Origin: Gemmatimonadota bacterium
GTDB lineage: Bacteria; Gemmatimonadota; Gemmatimonadetes; Longimicrobiales; Gaopeijiaceae
Assembly: GCA_029879725.1 (NCBI GenBank)
Contig: JAOUPR010000002.1
Location: 1 to 64,000, forward strand
Reading direction: 5' to 3'
Length of the DNA stretch: 64,000 nucleotides
In this document: in pieces, positions 16,064-25,463 of the stretch
Layout of the letters: every line of letters begins with the position of its first letter
Numbering within the stretch: the stretch's first letter is position 1
Program-made: the position numbers and the translations under genes
Notes under the pieces: generated by a model
What the model was told of the DNA's origin: nothing
What the model saw: the letters and a program-made list of their open reading frames with translations, nothing else
Databases searched by the model: none

Positions 16064-16813
16064 TTGAACGTCATCGTCTGTGTGAAGCGCGTCCCGGACA
16101 CGGAGACGCGGATCCGCATCGGAGAGGATGGACGCTCCATGGAGGTGACTGGAGTGAAGTTCATCATGAGCCCGTACGACGAGTACGCGGTCGAGGCCGC
16201 CCTGAGATGCAAGGAGGCCGCCGGGGATGGAGACGTGCGCCTCGTCACCCTCGGCCAGACGGACTCGCAGGAGACACTGCGGCAGGGTCTCGCCATGGGT
16301 GCGGACAGCGCGGTGCTCCTCGTCGGTGACGTCACTGCGGACGGGCTCGCTACCGCCAAGGCGCTCGTGGCGGAGTTGGAGGGTACGGACGCACCGCTGA
16401 TCCTCTTCGGCGTGAAGGCCGCCGACGATGACCAGCAACAGGTGGGCCCCATGGTGGCTACGCTCATGGGCCGTGCCTGTGTGACCGGCGTGGTCTCGTT
16501 CGAGGTGTCCGGCGACGTGGTGCGGTGCCACAAGGAGGTGGAGGGTGGTTCCGAGGTGATCGAGGCGACCCTCCCCGCGGTTCTCACCATCACGAAGGGC
16601 GCCTACGATCCCCGCTACGCATCGTTGAAGGGAATCATGGCGGCCAAGAGGAAGCCATTGGACGAGAAGGCTGCGGCTGCGATGGAAGGCCGCCTCGAGG
16701 TCGTGAGCCTGTCACCCCCTCCGGATCGGGCGGCAGGGAAGATCGTCGGAACCGGTCCCGACGCCGTACCCGAGTTGGTACGGCTTCTGCGTGAAGAAGC
16801 CAACGCGATCTGA
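16064..16813 (+). CDS. etfB: Electron transfer flavoprotein, beta subunit
   Basis: A 249-residue EtfB, the AMP-binding partner of EtfA. ETF takes electrons from acyl-CoA and other dehydrogenases and passes them to the quinone pool through ETF-QO or to other acceptors. It opens with NVIVCVKRVPDTETRIRI and has the MSPYDEYAVEAALRCKE, VTLGQTDSQETLRQGLAMGAD and GVKAADDDQQQVGPMVA stretches of the family. The start is a TTG with a strong GGGAGAGG 5 bases upstream. etfA follows 31 bases after the stop. The gene lies behind an unusual structured leader. Confidence 0.93.
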   Translation: MNVIVCVKRVPDTETRIRIGEDGRSMEVTGVKFIMSPYDEYAVEAALRCKEAAGDGDVRLVTLGQTDSQETLRQGLAMGADSAVLLVGDVTADGLATAKALVAELEGTDAPLILFGVKAADDDQQQVGPMVATLMGRACVTGVVSFEVSGDVVRCHKEVEGGSEVIEATLPAVLTITKGAYDPRYASLKGIMAAKRKPLDEKAAAAMEGRLEVVSLSPPPDRAAGKIVGTGPDAVPELVRLLREEANAI

Positions 16814-16844
16814 TCGTCCCATCGACAAACTGGAGAACATCGAC

Positions 16845-17834
16845 ATGGCGAACGTGCTCGCCTTCGCGGAACAGAAAGAGGGGCAGATCAGAGGCGTCGC
16901 CCGGGAGGCCGTGGGCGCGGCCGCGGTACTCGCCGGGGAATTGGGTGGTGAGGCCCATGCCCTCGTGGTGGGCGCGCCGGGGGTGTCCACCGGTGCGGCT
17001 GCCCTCGGCGCCGCGGGAGCGACCTCGGTAGCCGTCGCCGAACACGCGGAGCTGGGGGACTTCCATCCCGAGGCGTACGCGACCGTGGTGGCGGCTCATG
17101 TCCGGGATGGCGGATACGGTGCCGTCGTGTTCCCCGCGACCATCATGGGAAAGGATCTCGCCCCCAGGGTCGCGGCACTCCTGGACGTGCCTCTCGCGGG
17201 AGACGTCACCGAGTTGAAGGTGGATGGCGGCGCGGTGTCGGTGGTGCGACCCGTGTACGCGGGGAAGGCCTTCGCGGAGATCCGGTTGGCGGCGACGCCG
17301 GCGTTGCTGTCGATCCGCCCCAACGTCTTCGCGGCGGGCTCGGGCGGTGGAGACGCCGCGGTGACCGTCTTCACCCCCGAGGTCGATCCGTCGTCCTGGC
17401 GTCAGCGGGTGATCGAGCGGAAATCCGAAGGGTCGGGCGCTCTGGACGTGACCGAGGCCACGCAGATCGTTTCCGGCGGACGCGGGATGAAGGACCCGGA
17501 GCACTGGGGGCTCCTGGAGGAGCTACGGGACGCCCTGGGCGCCGGGACGGCGCTGGGTGCCTCGCGGGCCGTGGTGGACGCCGGATGGCGGCCCCACGGC
17601 GAGCAGGTCGGCCAGACGGGGAAGACGGTTTCTCCGTCACTCTACGTGGCCGTGGGGATCTCCGGGGCGATCCAGCACCTGGCCGGGATGCGGACGTCGG
17701 GTACCATCGTGGCCGTGAACAAGGACCCGGACGCTCCCATCTTCAAGGTGGCGGACTACGGAATCGTGGGGGATCTCTTCGAGGTCGTCCCCAGATTGAC
17801 CGAGGAGGTCCGGGCTCTCAAGGCGAAGGGCTGA
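16845..17834 (+). CDS. etfA: Electron transfer flavoprotein, alpha subunit
   Basis: A 329-residue EtfA. The C-terminal FAD domain is clear: [38 protein letters not shown] and [23 protein letters not shown], with the usual C-terminal [11 protein letters not shown]. The N-terminal domain has the expected alternating alpha/beta pattern. The ATG at 16845 follows GGAGAA; the frame is open 18 codons further up but that would overlap etfB. It forms an operon with etfB. No acyl-CoA dehydrogenase or ETF-QO gene is in the window. Confidence 0.94.
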   Translation: MANVLAFAEQKEGQIRGVAREAVGAAAVLAGELGGEAHALVVGAPGVSTGAAALGAAGATSVAVAEHAELGDFHPEAYATVVAAHVRDGGYGAVVFPATIMGKDLAPRVAALLDVPLAGDVTELKVDGGAVSVVRPVYAGKAFAEIRLAATPALLSIRPNVFAAGSGGGDAAVTVFTPEVDPSSWRQRVIERKSEGSGALDVTEATQIVSGGRGMKDPEHWGLLEELRDALGAGTALGASRAVVDAGWRPHGEQVGQTGKTVSPSLYVAVGISGAIQHLAGMRTSGTIVAVNKDPDAPIFKVADYGIVGDLFEVVPRLTEEVRALKAKG

Positions 17835-17837
17835 GCC

Positions 17838-17870
17838 GGGGCGGCGGTTCAGGGTCCTCCGGGCCGCCCC
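17838..17870. terminator. GC-rich hairpin between etfA and the M23 gene
   Basis: GGGGCGGC (17838-17845) pairs with GCCGCCCC (17863-17870) around a 17-base loop. It fills the gap between the etfA stop and the convergent M23 gene and reaches into the end of the latter, so it could stop transcription from either side. No T-run is present. Confidence 0.45.
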
Positions 17871-18298
17871 CCCAGAAGGGGTACCGGATCGACCGGCCTC
17901 CCCCCCTGCCACACCTCGAAGTGCAGATGGGGTGCCGTCACGTCGCCGGTCGCTCCGCTGAGACCCACGAGGTCCCCGCCCTCGACGTCCTGGCCCGCGG
18001 TCACCGTGATCGCGGAAAGGTGGGCATACACGGTGAGGACGGCTCCGCCGTGGTCGATCCAGACCACGTTGCCGAAGCCTCTCATCGCTCCGGCGAACCT
18101 CACGTTCCCCGCCGCCATGGAATGGACCTCCGTGCCCGACGGAACCGAGAAGTCGACACCCCGGTGAATCTCTGGTAGCGCACCGCGGAATCGAACGCCG
18201 TACGGGGAGGTCATGGGGGGCTCCACGGGCCATCGCGGCAGGGAGCATCCGGTCCCCGTCACGGCGATGACCACCCAGAGCACGCGAGGAATGTCCAT
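17849..18298 (-). CDS. M23 (LytM-type) metallopeptidase lipoprotein
   Basis: A 149-residue small peptidoglycan hydrolase. A signal sequence with hydrophobic core (about 5-15) ends at Cys18 (TGTGC), probably lipidated. The catalytic zinc site is intact: HRGVDF (H-x3-D) and HLHFEVW (HxH), with the second His of the site in TVYAHLSA. M23 enzymes cut peptide cross-links of murein in the periplasm. The gene starts 2 bases after the moeA stop and is probably cotranscribed with it. This is an active enzyme, in contrast to the degenerate EnvC-like protein at 40571-41782. Confidence 0.88.
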   Translation of the reverse strand: MDIPRVLWVVIAVTGTGCSLPRWPVEPPMTSPYGVRFRGALPEIHRGVDFSVPSGTEVHSMAAGNVRFAGAMRGFGNVVWIDHGGAVLTVYAHLSAITVTAGQDVEGGDLVGLSGATGDVTAPHLHFEVWQGGRPVDPVPLLGGRPGGP

Positions 18299-18300
18299 GG

Positions 18301-19599
18301 TCAGGCGTGCTGGCCCGCGGGGTCGGCCTGCCGTCTGGTCGCGGCGTCCAGGAGGAACACTTCGACCGGATCTCCTCGCTGCACGCGGTCGACCTCCCGC
18401 GGTACGATGGCGAGCCCCCCGGCGAACGCCAGGGTATGCACCAGGCCGGACCCCTGGGGTCCCACCGGCCGGATCCGGGCCGGGCTGGTGGAGGAGTCGA
18501 CCGCCACCCGCACGAAGTGGGTGAGGTCTCCCGCCGTGGTGAAGTCGGCTTCCGACTCGCAGAGGAGCGTCCGTCGAAGGACCTCGCGGTGCCCGCCCAT
18601 CCGGAGAAGAAACGGGCGTACGAAGACGTCGAAGGTCACGAAGGCCGAAGCGGGGTTGCCCGGGAGCCCGAAGACCGGCAACGATCCCCCGGCGCCAGGG
18701 AGAAATCCGAAGCTCAGGGGGCTTCCCGGACGGATCCGGGCCCTCCAGAAGTCGAGGCGAAACCCCTCTTCCTCGAGAACCTCCTTGACGATGTCCACCC
18801 GGCCCATGGATGCGCCGCCGGTGGTGATCAATACGTCGGCATCTCGTGCCGCGTGCAGGGCGGCGCGGAGCGCGTCGGCGTCGTCCGGGGCCGGCCCGAT
18901 GAGGATGGGGTCCGCTCCGGCGTCCATCGCCGCCGCCGCCAGCGCCGGTCCGTTGGAGTCGGGCACCCCACGGCCCGCGACCACGTCGTCGTAGCGGTCC
19001 GGTCCCCTCAATTCGTCTCCGGTGGTGAGGATGGCGACGGTGGCCCGCCGGCGCACCTCGACCTCCGCCAGTCCCAAAGCGGCCAGCACCGCGACGACGC
19101 CCGGGGTCACGGTCGTTCCAGACTCGACCACCACGTCTCCGCGCACCATGTCCTCGCCGCCGGGACGGATGTGGCGGCCCACGTCGCGGTCACTCCGGAT
19201 CACCACGCGTCCCGGCGTCTGCTCACCGTCGGTATCCTCCACCCGGACGATGGTGTCGGCGCCGGAAGGGAGTGGGCCACCGGTCATGATCCGGATGGCC
19301 TGTCCCGTGGCCACGGGAGTCGCGGGGAGCGTCCCCGCGGTGATCTCATCCACCACGTCCAGCACCCTGGGGGACGCCGGGTCCGCGCCGGCCACGTCCG
19401 TACCGCGCACCGCGTATCCGTCCATGGCGCTGTTGTCCCACGGCGGGAGGGTCGCCGTGGCGACCTGGTTCGTCGCCAGCGCGCGCCCCAGTGCGTCCCG
19501 GAGACGAACGCATTCCGTAGGAAGATGCGGAGCCTGAGAGAGAATGCGGGAGCGGGCATCCTCGAAGGTGAGCCAGTCGGGCGTTCTCTCGGGCTTCAA
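18301..19599 (-). CDS. moeA: Molybdopterin molybdenumtransferase
   Basis: A 432-residue MoeA that inserts molybdate into adenylylated molybdopterin. It carries the SAMDGYAVRG motif (about 57-66), the RIMTGGPLPSGADTIVRVED region, AILTTGDEL, the central VLITTGGASMGRVD loop of the MoCF domain, and VFGLPGNPASAF. Length matches the family (~410). The start is read as a TTG with only a weak GAGAT upstream. The M23 gene follows at once and a barrel-like gene precedes it by 31 bases; neither has a known role in molybdenum metabolism. moaC is 19 kb away in this window. Confidence 0.92.
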   Translation of the reverse strand: MKPERTPDWLTFEDARSRILSQAPHLPTECVRLRDALGRALATNQVATATLPPWDNSAMDGYAVRGTDVAGADPASPRVLDVVDEITAGTLPATPVATGQAIRIMTGGPLPSGADTIVRVEDTDGEQTPGRVVIRSDRDVGRHIRPGGEDMVRGDVVVESGTTVTPGVVAVLAALGLAEVEVRRRATVAILTTGDELRGPDRYDDVVAGRGVPDSNGPALAAAAMDAGADPILIGPAPDDADALRAALHAARDADVLITTGGASMGRVDIVKEVLEEEGFRLDFWRARIRPGSPLSFGFLPGAGGSLPVFGLPGNPASAFVTFDVFVRPFLLRMGGHREVLRRTLLCESEADFTTAGDLTHFVRVAVDSSTSPARIRPVGPQGSGLVHTLAFAGGLAIVPREVDRVQRGDPVEVFLLDAATRRQADPAGQHA

Positions 19600-19630
19600 C
19601 GGATCTCGGTGGGGGAGGAGGTGATCCCGG

Positions 19631-20344
19631 TCAACGGTGGTAGCCGAGACTCAGCGTGAGGCGATACCCGCTGGCCCATTCGCTCTGTTCGACGTCGGCC
19701 AACTCCCGTTCGGGGAGACTGTATCCCGGGGGAGTGTCGAGCTTCCAGAACGAGAATATGGCTTCCGGGCGAAGGGAGAGACGATCGGAGAGGAAGATCT
19801 GGGAGCCCCCTCCCACGGTACCGAAGAAGCTCGTCCCGAAGTTGAACACGTCGTCGGGCTCCATGTCCGCCTCGAGCGGCTCGACCCCCGACAGGTCGAA
19901 CGCCACGCCACCACCGAAGACGATGAAGGGGCGCAGTCCGTGCCACGTGCGCGCTCCGGGGAGGGCGAAACGGAATCGAGCGTCTACAGTGCCGGTCCGG
20001 GCCTCTCCGTCGCCCACGTACCAGTCGCCCACGAGGCGCGCCGGATTCATGATGTTCCGGGTGCCCGACGTGACCGCGCCGTTCAACTCGAAGCCGAGGG
20101 GGCCCGACAACTCGACTCCCCATCGCGCTCCGGCGACCAACCCTCCCTGCGGACCCAGCTCGAAGCGACCGGTGCCGATCTCCGCGTATCCGAAGATCAA
20201 CCCCCACTCCTGCTTGTTCTCCAGATAGCGGTACGGGGAGGAAATGGATTGGCCCGCGACCCCATAGGGGAGAAGGCCGACGAAGAGCACGATGGCCAGG
20301 AGCCACCAGGGAAACGGGACACGCGTGGACGACGGACGCTCCAT
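19631..20344 (-). CDS. Predicted outer-membrane beta-barrel protein
   Basis: A 237-residue exported protein with a signal peptide (WWLLAIVLFVGLLPYGVAGQ, cleavage after the second Ala-Gly region near residue 31) and then alternating Gly/aromatic strands such as WGLIFGYAEIGTGRFELGP, PFIVFGGGVAFDLSG and GYRLTLSLGYHR ending the protein. This is the pattern of a small outer-membrane barrel of the acyloxyacyl hydrolase/PagL-like or OmpW-like size class, but no catalytic motif could be assigned. Its 124-base divergent gap with the SH3 gene holds an AT-rich TATTAA. Confidence 0.68.
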   Translation of the reverse strand: MERPSSTRVPFPWWLLAIVLFVGLLPYGVAGQSISSPYRYLENKQEWGLIFGYAEIGTGRFELGPQGGLVAGARWGVELSGPLGFELNGAVTSGTRNIMNPARLVGDWYVGDGEARTGTVDARFRFALPGARTWHGLRPFIVFGGGVAFDLSGVEPLEADMEPDDVFNFGTSFFGTVGGGSQIFLSDRLSLRPEAIFSFWKLDTPPGYSLPERELADVEQSEWASGYRLTLSLGYHR

Positions 20345-20468
20345 TCCAGCCTCGACTTCCGATTGACGGTCTCCGGAGGCACCGGCAGATTCAGTCCGGG
20401 CACTCCGGCGGGGCAGGTTTCCCCGAACGCCATATTAACACTCTCGGACGCTGATCGTTTCACACGCC

Positions 20469-21506
20469 ATGAATCCAAGCTCCGTTTTGCCATCCTTCGT
20501 GTCGGTGTTCACGGCCGCGATATGCCTTCTTCCCTGTGGGGCCACGGGGCAGGAAGCGGTGCGAGCCACTGCCACGGAGAACTTCCGCCGGGAGCCCAAC
20601 GGCCCGATCCTGGCCGTGGTGGCGCCGGGAGCCGTGCTGCCGGTCGCGTCCCGAGACGCTCGTTGGGTGGAGGCGGACCTGACCGGATGGGTCTGGGGCG
20701 CCTCCACCCAGGCCGACGCCCGGGCGGGCTTCGATGTGGTCGTGTCGGCCAGGGGAGGCGAGAATCTTCGCTTGGAGCCCTCGGGCTCCATCGTCGCGCG
20801 CCTCCAGGAAGGGACACTCCTGGAAGAAGTCGACCGCAGGCCCGGGTGGATCCGGGTTCGGCGTAGAGGGTGGATCTGGGGCGGTTCCGTCGCGGTGGTC
20901 ACGCCTACCACGGAGGCCACGGAGAGGCCTCTCCCGGCGGCGGGGCCGGGCACTGAGGTCGCCGATCCGGTCGAGGTCCGACCCGGGGACTTCGTCACGA
21001 CTCCACCGGAAGGTGCCGACATTCTGACGGCGCCGGGAGGGAGGCCCCTGGGCCGGGCGTCGGGGGCCACGGACCTCGAGATCGTCCAGACCGACGGGAG
21101 TTGGGCTCGTGTACGGGTCGAGGGTTGGGTGTGGCTTCCCACGGCGGATGGTCGGAGTGGTGGCATCGATCCGGTGCCCCTGACCCCGAGTGAGCTGGCG
21201 GAGGAACCCCAGCGGAACCGTGGCCGGGTGGTGGCGTGGACGCTCCAGTTCATCTCGCTGGAGAAGGCACAGGCGGTTCGCACCGACTTCTTCCAGGGAG
21301 AGCCCTACCTCCTCACGCGTTACGGTGGCAGCGACGGACCGTTCATCTACGTTGCGGTCCCACCCGAACGGGTGGCCGAGGTGGAGGGTCTGGTTCCGCT
21401 CGAGCGTATTTCGGTGACCGGGCGAGTACGTTCCGGCGCTTCGGCGATGACGGGCACGCCCATCATCGACCTCCTCAGCCTCGAGCGCATCAGAGGCGGC
21501 GGGTGA
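20469..21506 (+). CDS. Secreted protein with three SH3-like repeats
   Basis: A 345-residue exported protein with a signal peptide (about 1-28, ending ATGQE). Three bacterial SH3-like units can be seen, each ending in a WV/WIWG or WVWL turn: about 30-78 (WVEADLTGWVWG), 88-140 (GWIRVRRRGWIWG) and 175-225 (SWARVRVEGWVWL). SH3b modules often bind peptidoglycan or scaffold envelope enzymes. The C-terminal ~100 residues (after about 240) form an additional domain without clear family. The stop overlaps the next gene's start (TGATG), so the two are translationally coupled and probably act together. Confidence 0.75.
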   Translation: MNPSSVLPSFVSVFTAAICLLPCGATGQEAVRATATENFRREPNGPILAVVAPGAVLPVASRDARWVEADLTGWVWGASTQADARAGFDVVVSARGGENLRLEPSGSIVARLQEGTLLEEVDRRPGWIRVRRRGWIWGGSVAVVTPTTEATERPLPAAGPGTEVADPVEVRPGDFVTTPPEGADILTAPGGRPLGRASGATDLEIVQTDGSWARVRVEGWVWLPTADGRSGGIDPVPLTPSELAEEPQRNRGRVVAWTLQFISLEKAQAVRTDFFQGEPYLLTRYGGSDGPFIYVAVPPERVAEVEGLVPLERISVTGRVRSGASAMTGTPIIDLLSLERIRGGG

Positions 21507-23674
21507 TGCTCCGCCTCGCGAGCGCGCTCTTCCTATGCCTCGTCGCGCTGGCCGGGTGTGGGTCGGGTCCGAACGATCCACCCCTTCCCGTCCTGGAACT
21601 GGTTCAGGCGGGGGGTGAGGGTCAGTTCGGTACCCCGGGGTCGACCCTGGGTGAACCGCTCCGCGCGGTCGTGCAGAGAAGCGGTGACGCCCGACCGGAA
21701 GCGGGGGTGGTGGTGCTCTGGTCGATCACCGAGGGAGATGGTGTCCTCATCGGGAGTGCGGCCACCGTGAGCGACTCCACGGGAACGGTGACCATACGCC
21801 TTCGCTTCGGCAGTGCCACGGGACCTGTCGTCGTCCGCGCGACCACGCAGGAACAGGAGACGGCGTTCACCGAATTCCACGCCTTCTCCGTGGACGCCCC
21901 CGCACTCTCGTCCGTGACGCCGACGACCGCCGCCCCGGGCGACACGGTCACGCTTTCCGGCGCGAACTTCAGTCCCGTCGCGAACCAGAGCGTGGTCCGC
22001 TTTTCCGGGATACGTGGGCGGGTGCTGGAGTCGTCGTCCACCACCATGCGCGTGATCGTCCCTCCGTGCCTCCCTCCGCGGGCGGTGGGGGTGACGGTGC
22101 GCCTGGGGGTGGTGGCGAGCGACTCCGTGGCTCTGGTGGTTCAGGGAGATGCCCCCACCCTGGCCCTGTCGCCGGGTGAAGTCGTGGATCTCTCCGACGA
22201 CATGACCTGCCACCGGCTTCCCGGGGGTGGAGGGGAGCGGTATCTGGCCGTGTTGCAGTCCACCAGCACCGTGGGTGCCGCGGAGTACCCGCTGAGCTTC
22301 GTGAGCCTGGCGTACGACGCGGCGGTGCCGTCCGGGATTCCGGGCCCGGAACCTGACCTTCCCGAGCGCCTGGGGGAATGGTCCGGGGACGTCGATGGGC
22401 CTGGTACGGCGCACTTTCTCTGGGAGGAAGGGGTGAGGGCGTCCGAGGCGGCCATCCTCCGTACCCGGTCCGCAGAGACCGGAGTCGGTCCGGCGGTGAG
22501 GGCGCCCACCGGGCCGGCGGCGGTGCCCCAGGTCGGGGAGAAGCGGATCTTCAAGGTATACCGTTCGGACGGAACGTTCGCGGACGTCACGGCGGAGGCT
22601 CTGTACGTGGGTGCGCGGGCGGCGATCTTCGTGGACCAGGCGGCTCCGGCCGGGGGGTTCACGTCGGCGGATCTCGCGTTTCTTTCCGGTCAGTTCGACG
22701 ACCTCATCGGCCCGACCGTAACGGACGTGTTCGGAGCGGAGTCGGACCTCGACGGCAACGCACGGGTCGTGATCCTTCTGACGCCGGAAGTGAACCGTCT
22801 CACCGCCAGGGGCTCGGACGGGTTCGTCGGGGGGTTCTTCTACGGTCTGGACCTCCTCGCCGACCAGGAGAACAGCAACGGCGGAGAGATCTTCTACACG
22901 CTGGTGCCCGACCCCGACGGGTCCTTCTCTGACCCGAGGAGCCGGGCACAGATCCTGATGGTGGTGCCCGCCGTTCTGGCCCATGAGTTCCAGCACATGG
23001 TGCATTTCAACCAGCGGATCCTCCAGCTCAAGGCCGAGAATGCGGAAGCGCTCTGGCTGTCCGAGGCACTGGCCCAGATGGCCGAGGAGTTGGTGGCCCG
23101 GGCCGACGTGTCGGGGTCGTACGTGGAGTCGTATCGCCGGGGTAACCGGGTCCGTGCCCGCAGGTATCTTGCGGCCCCCGCCTCGGCGAGCCTCATCGTG
23201 AACACCGGGCAAGGGAGTCTCGAGGAGCGCGGCGCCGGGTGGCTGCACGTCCTCTACGCCTCGGCACAGGGTGATGCTCCCGTGGTCCTCCGGGATCTCA
23301 CCCGTACGACCCGCACGGGCGTCGCGAACATCGAGGCGGTGGCCGGTCGCCGTTGGGCCGACCTTCTCGGAGACTGGTGGTCGGCGCTGTACCTCGACGG
23401 GACCGCGCTCCCCGTGGGGACCGAACTGGGGTTCCCGGGGGTGGATCTCCAGTCGGTGCTCACGTCTCCCGGAGATCCTGGCTTCCCCCTCGTACCGGCT
23501 CCGGTGGGAGGATCCGACTTCCTGCTGGAATCCGCCTTCTTGTCGGCTTCCGCGGCGTTCTACCTGGTCGCTCCCCCGGGAGCGGGCACCGCCTCCGTCG
23601 CGCTGGGGGGCGGCACCGCCGGCGTGCTCCGGGCCGAGGTCGGCGCGCGGCTGCGGATCATCCGGGTCCGGTGA
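21506..23674 (+). CDS. M30-like zinc metallopeptidase lipoprotein with IPT/TIG domain
   Basis: A 722-residue lipoprotein: signal MLRLASALFLCLVALAGC with lipobox LAGC. A Gly/Thr-rich Ig-like region (about 25-130) is followed by an IPT/TIG domain (about 131-215, beginning SSVTPTTAAPGDTVTLSG). The catalytic part contains HEFQH at 493-497 in AHEFQHMVHF and a downstream Glu520 in LWLSEALAQMAEEL, which is the gluzincin layout seen in peptidase M30 (hyicolysin)-type proteins. Upstream DLDGNARVVILL also fits that family. The ATG overlaps the SH3-protein stop. Cleavage of an extracellular or envelope protein is likely; the target is unknown. Confidence 0.75.
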   Translation: MLRLASALFLCLVALAGCGSGPNDPPLPVLELVQAGGEGQFGTPGSTLGEPLRAVVQRSGDARPEAGVVVLWSITEGDGVLIGSAATVSDSTGTVTIRLRFGSATGPVVVRATTQEQETAFTEFHAFSVDAPALSSVTPTTAAPGDTVTLSGANFSPVANQSVVRFSGIRGRVLESSSTTMRVIVPPCLPPRAVGVTVRLGVVASDSVALVVQGDAPTLALSPGEVVDLSDDMTCHRLPGGGGERYLAVLQSTSTVGAAEYPLSFVSLAYDAAVPSGIPGPEPDLPERLGEWSGDVDGPGTAHFLWEEGVRASEAAILRTRSAETGVGPAVRAPTGPAAVPQVGEKRIFKVYRSDGTFADVTAEALYVGARAAIFVDQAAPAGGFTSADLAFLSGQFDDLIGPTVTDVFGAESDLDGNARVVILLTPEVNRLTARGSDGFVGGFFYGLDLLADQENSNGGEIFYTLVPDPDGSFSDPRSRAQILMVVPAVLAHEFQHMVHFNQRILQLKAENAEALWLSEALAQMAEELVARADVSGSYVESYRRGNRVRARRYLAAPASASLIVNTGQGSLEERGAGWLHVLYASAQGDAPVVLRDLTRTTRTGVANIEAVAGRRWADLLGDWWSALYLDGTALPVGTELGFPGVDLQSVLTSPGDPGFPLVPAPVGGSDFLLESAFLSASAAFYLVAPPGAGTASVALGGGTAGVLRAEVGARLRIIRVR

Positions 23675-23757
23675 TGTCGTCGGCCCTGAATCTTTGGCCT
23701 CGCGGGGTCGTATGAAGGATTATCGAGAGACGTCGTCATTCCCGTCATCAGGGTGCC

Positions 23758-24531
23758 ATGCGCTGTTCGACCTGCGGTGAGTATCTGAGTCCCGGACAGA
23801 CCCGTTGTTCCACCTGCGGAACCGGGGTCTCCGTGCTCCACGGAAGCGCCATGCCTCCGGGGGTGCGCCGGTGCCCGCGGTGTGGGTATCACGGCGAAGG
23901 GATTCCGTATTTCCGTAAGGGTGGGCACGTGGCCCTGCTCACAGGGGTGAGCCTCTTCACGTACGGCTTCGGCGGACTGATCTACTGGTTGGTTCGGCGA
24001 AAGCACCTCATCTGTCCGCGTTGCGGACTCGGCTGGGAACATGCCTCGAGGGCGCTTACGCTGGCGGGAGGGGAGCCCGAGCGACGGTATCTCGCGACGC
24101 AGACCAGCGCGTCACTCCCCAGCACGGGAATGAAGCGCCGCGTCCTGGGCGTATCCCTGGTTCTCCTCGCGAGCCTCCTGATTCTCATCGGGTTCGTGGA
24201 GTTCGAGGCCGCTGCCGTCGCCTTCGGGGCCGTCACGGGAGCGGGAGGCTCCCTGATGTTCTACTGGGGGTGGCGGGGGCAGCAGGAGCGCCGCAAGGCC
24301 TTGATGCAGGGACTCCAGCAGCAGGTGCTCCGCCTGGCACAGGCTCGTGGCGGGACCCTCACGGTGACGGAAGTGGCCGCGGAGATGGATCTCTCACTCC
24401 CCGCAGCCGAGAAGATCCTGACGTCGATGGACGACGGGTTCCGGATCCGCTCGGAGATCTCGCGGGACGGGATCCTGTACTACGAGTTCCCCGAAGTCCT
24501 CCACCGCCGTGAGCTCGGGTCGGGAAGCTGA
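23758..24531 (+). CDS. Zinc-ribbon membrane protein with C-terminal winged-helix-like domain
   Basis: A 257-residue protein with four CxxC pairs (Cys3/6, 17/20, 39/42, 86/89), making two zinc ribbons, the second split by a hydrophobic hairpin (about 57-80). Two more membrane segments lie at about 127-145 and 149-168. The C-terminal ~80 residues (VLRLAQARGGTLTVTEVAAEMDLSLPAAEKIL) resemble a winged-helix that reads like a regulator domain. The ORF end overlaps the convergent EamA gene by 52 bases. Function unknown; a membrane-tethered regulatory or assembly protein is a guess. Confidence 0.68.
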   Translation: MRCSTCGEYLSPGQTRCSTCGTGVSVLHGSAMPPGVRRCPRCGYHGEGIPYFRKGGHVALLTGVSLFTYGFGGLIYWLVRRKHLICPRCGLGWEHASRALTLAGGEPERRYLATQTSASLPSTGMKRRVLGVSLVLLASLLILIGFVEFEAAAVAFGAVTGAGGSLMFYWGWRGQQERRKALMQGLQQQVLRLAQARGGTLTVTEVAAEMDLSLPAAEKILTSMDDGFRIRSEISRDGILYYEFPEVLHRRELGSGS

Positions 24532-25463
24532 CGCCCCGCTCCCCTGCGAGCGACCCAGAGGCCCATGAGAACCACGGCCGCCCCCGACAGTTGGACCGCG
24601 CCCGGTTGCTCGTCCAACCAGATCCAGGCAGTGGTGAGAGCCGCCACCGGAACCAGGTTCGAATAGATGGCGGTCCGCGAACTTCCCAGGCGCTGGACGC
24701 CCCGGTACCACAGCAGGTATGCCAACCCGAGGGAGAACAACCCCGCGTAGGCGATGCCCAGCCATGCGGGGAGGCTGATGGCTCCCAGGTCCAGCGTTGC
24801 CACGGACGGTACGCCGAGCAAGATGAGGATGGGTGTTCCGATCCAGACCGTCCACGTGGTCACCTGGACGGATCCGTACCGCATGATGTAGTGGCGTGCG
24901 CCCACGGTGTAGAAGGCCCAGAGGAGGGCGGCCGCGACCATGAGGAGGTCTCCGCGAATGGCTCCGGCACCCAACGAAATCGATTTCCCCTGTCCCAGCA
25001 CCACCATCACCATTCCTCCGAACGTCCCCGCCACTCCCAACGCGACCGTCGCGTTCGCGGCCTCGTGCCCCATGACCCAGGAGAGGATGAGCACCCACAT
25101 GGGCGTGGTCGCCAGCAGGACGCTGGCGTTCCCGGCCAGGGTCCAATCGAGAGCGAACACGAAGGCGAGTTGGTAGAGGACGTTCCCCAGGACCCCGAGC
25201 CCGATCAGGGGGAGAACGTCCTCCCTCCGGGGTACTCGTGGACCGCGTTGCCCCATGAGGAAGAACCCCAGAGCCACCGAAGCGAGGGGGAAGCGCAACG
25301 CGTTGAGCGCCATGGGGGGGACCTCCAGCATCACCGACTTCATCACGACGAAGTTGACGCCCCAGATGACCGCCAGCATCAGGAGGCTCAGATCCGTCAC
25401 CCAATCCCATGGAGGATCCCCGACCGCAGGGTGGGTAGGGGTCTCCTCGGTGGAGCGCGCCAT
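24480..25463 (-). CDS. EamA/DMT-family transporter
   Basis: A 327-residue inner-membrane permease with about 10 hydrophobic segments arranged as two EamA repeats (about 25-155 and 170-305). Recognisable stretches are AVIWGVNFVVMKSV, LNALRFPLASVALG, ATTPMWVLILSW, ALLWAFYTVGAR and a conserved Pro in SNLVPVAALTTAWIWLDEQP, all typical of drug/metabolite transporters. Substrate cannot be inferred. Its 3' end overlaps the opposite-strand zinc-ribbon gene by 52 bases. It is divergent from the small protein gene at 25671. Confidence 0.87.
   Translation of the reverse strand: MARSTEETPTHPAVGDPPWDWVTDLSLLMLAVIWGVNFVVMKSVMLEVPPMALNALRFPLASVALGFFLMGQRGPRVPRREDVLPLIGLGVLGNVLYQLAFVFALDWTLAGNASVLLATTPMWVLILSWVMGHEAANATVALGVAGTFGGMVMVVLGQGKSISLGAGAIRGDLLMVAAALLWAFYTVGARHYIMRYGSVQVTTWTVWIGTPILILLGVPSVATLDLGAISLPAWLGIAYAGLFSLGLAYLLWYRGVQRLGSSRTAIYSNLVPVAALTTAWIWLDEQPGAVQLSGAAVVLMGLWVARRGAGRQLPDPSSRRWRTSGNS

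Noticed and set aside
19616-19627. AGGAGGTGATCC, a perfect extended Shine-Dalgarno on the + strand
   Set aside because: No plausible + strand gene starts after it; it lies in the short gap between moeA and the barrel gene, both on the minus strand. Coincidence.
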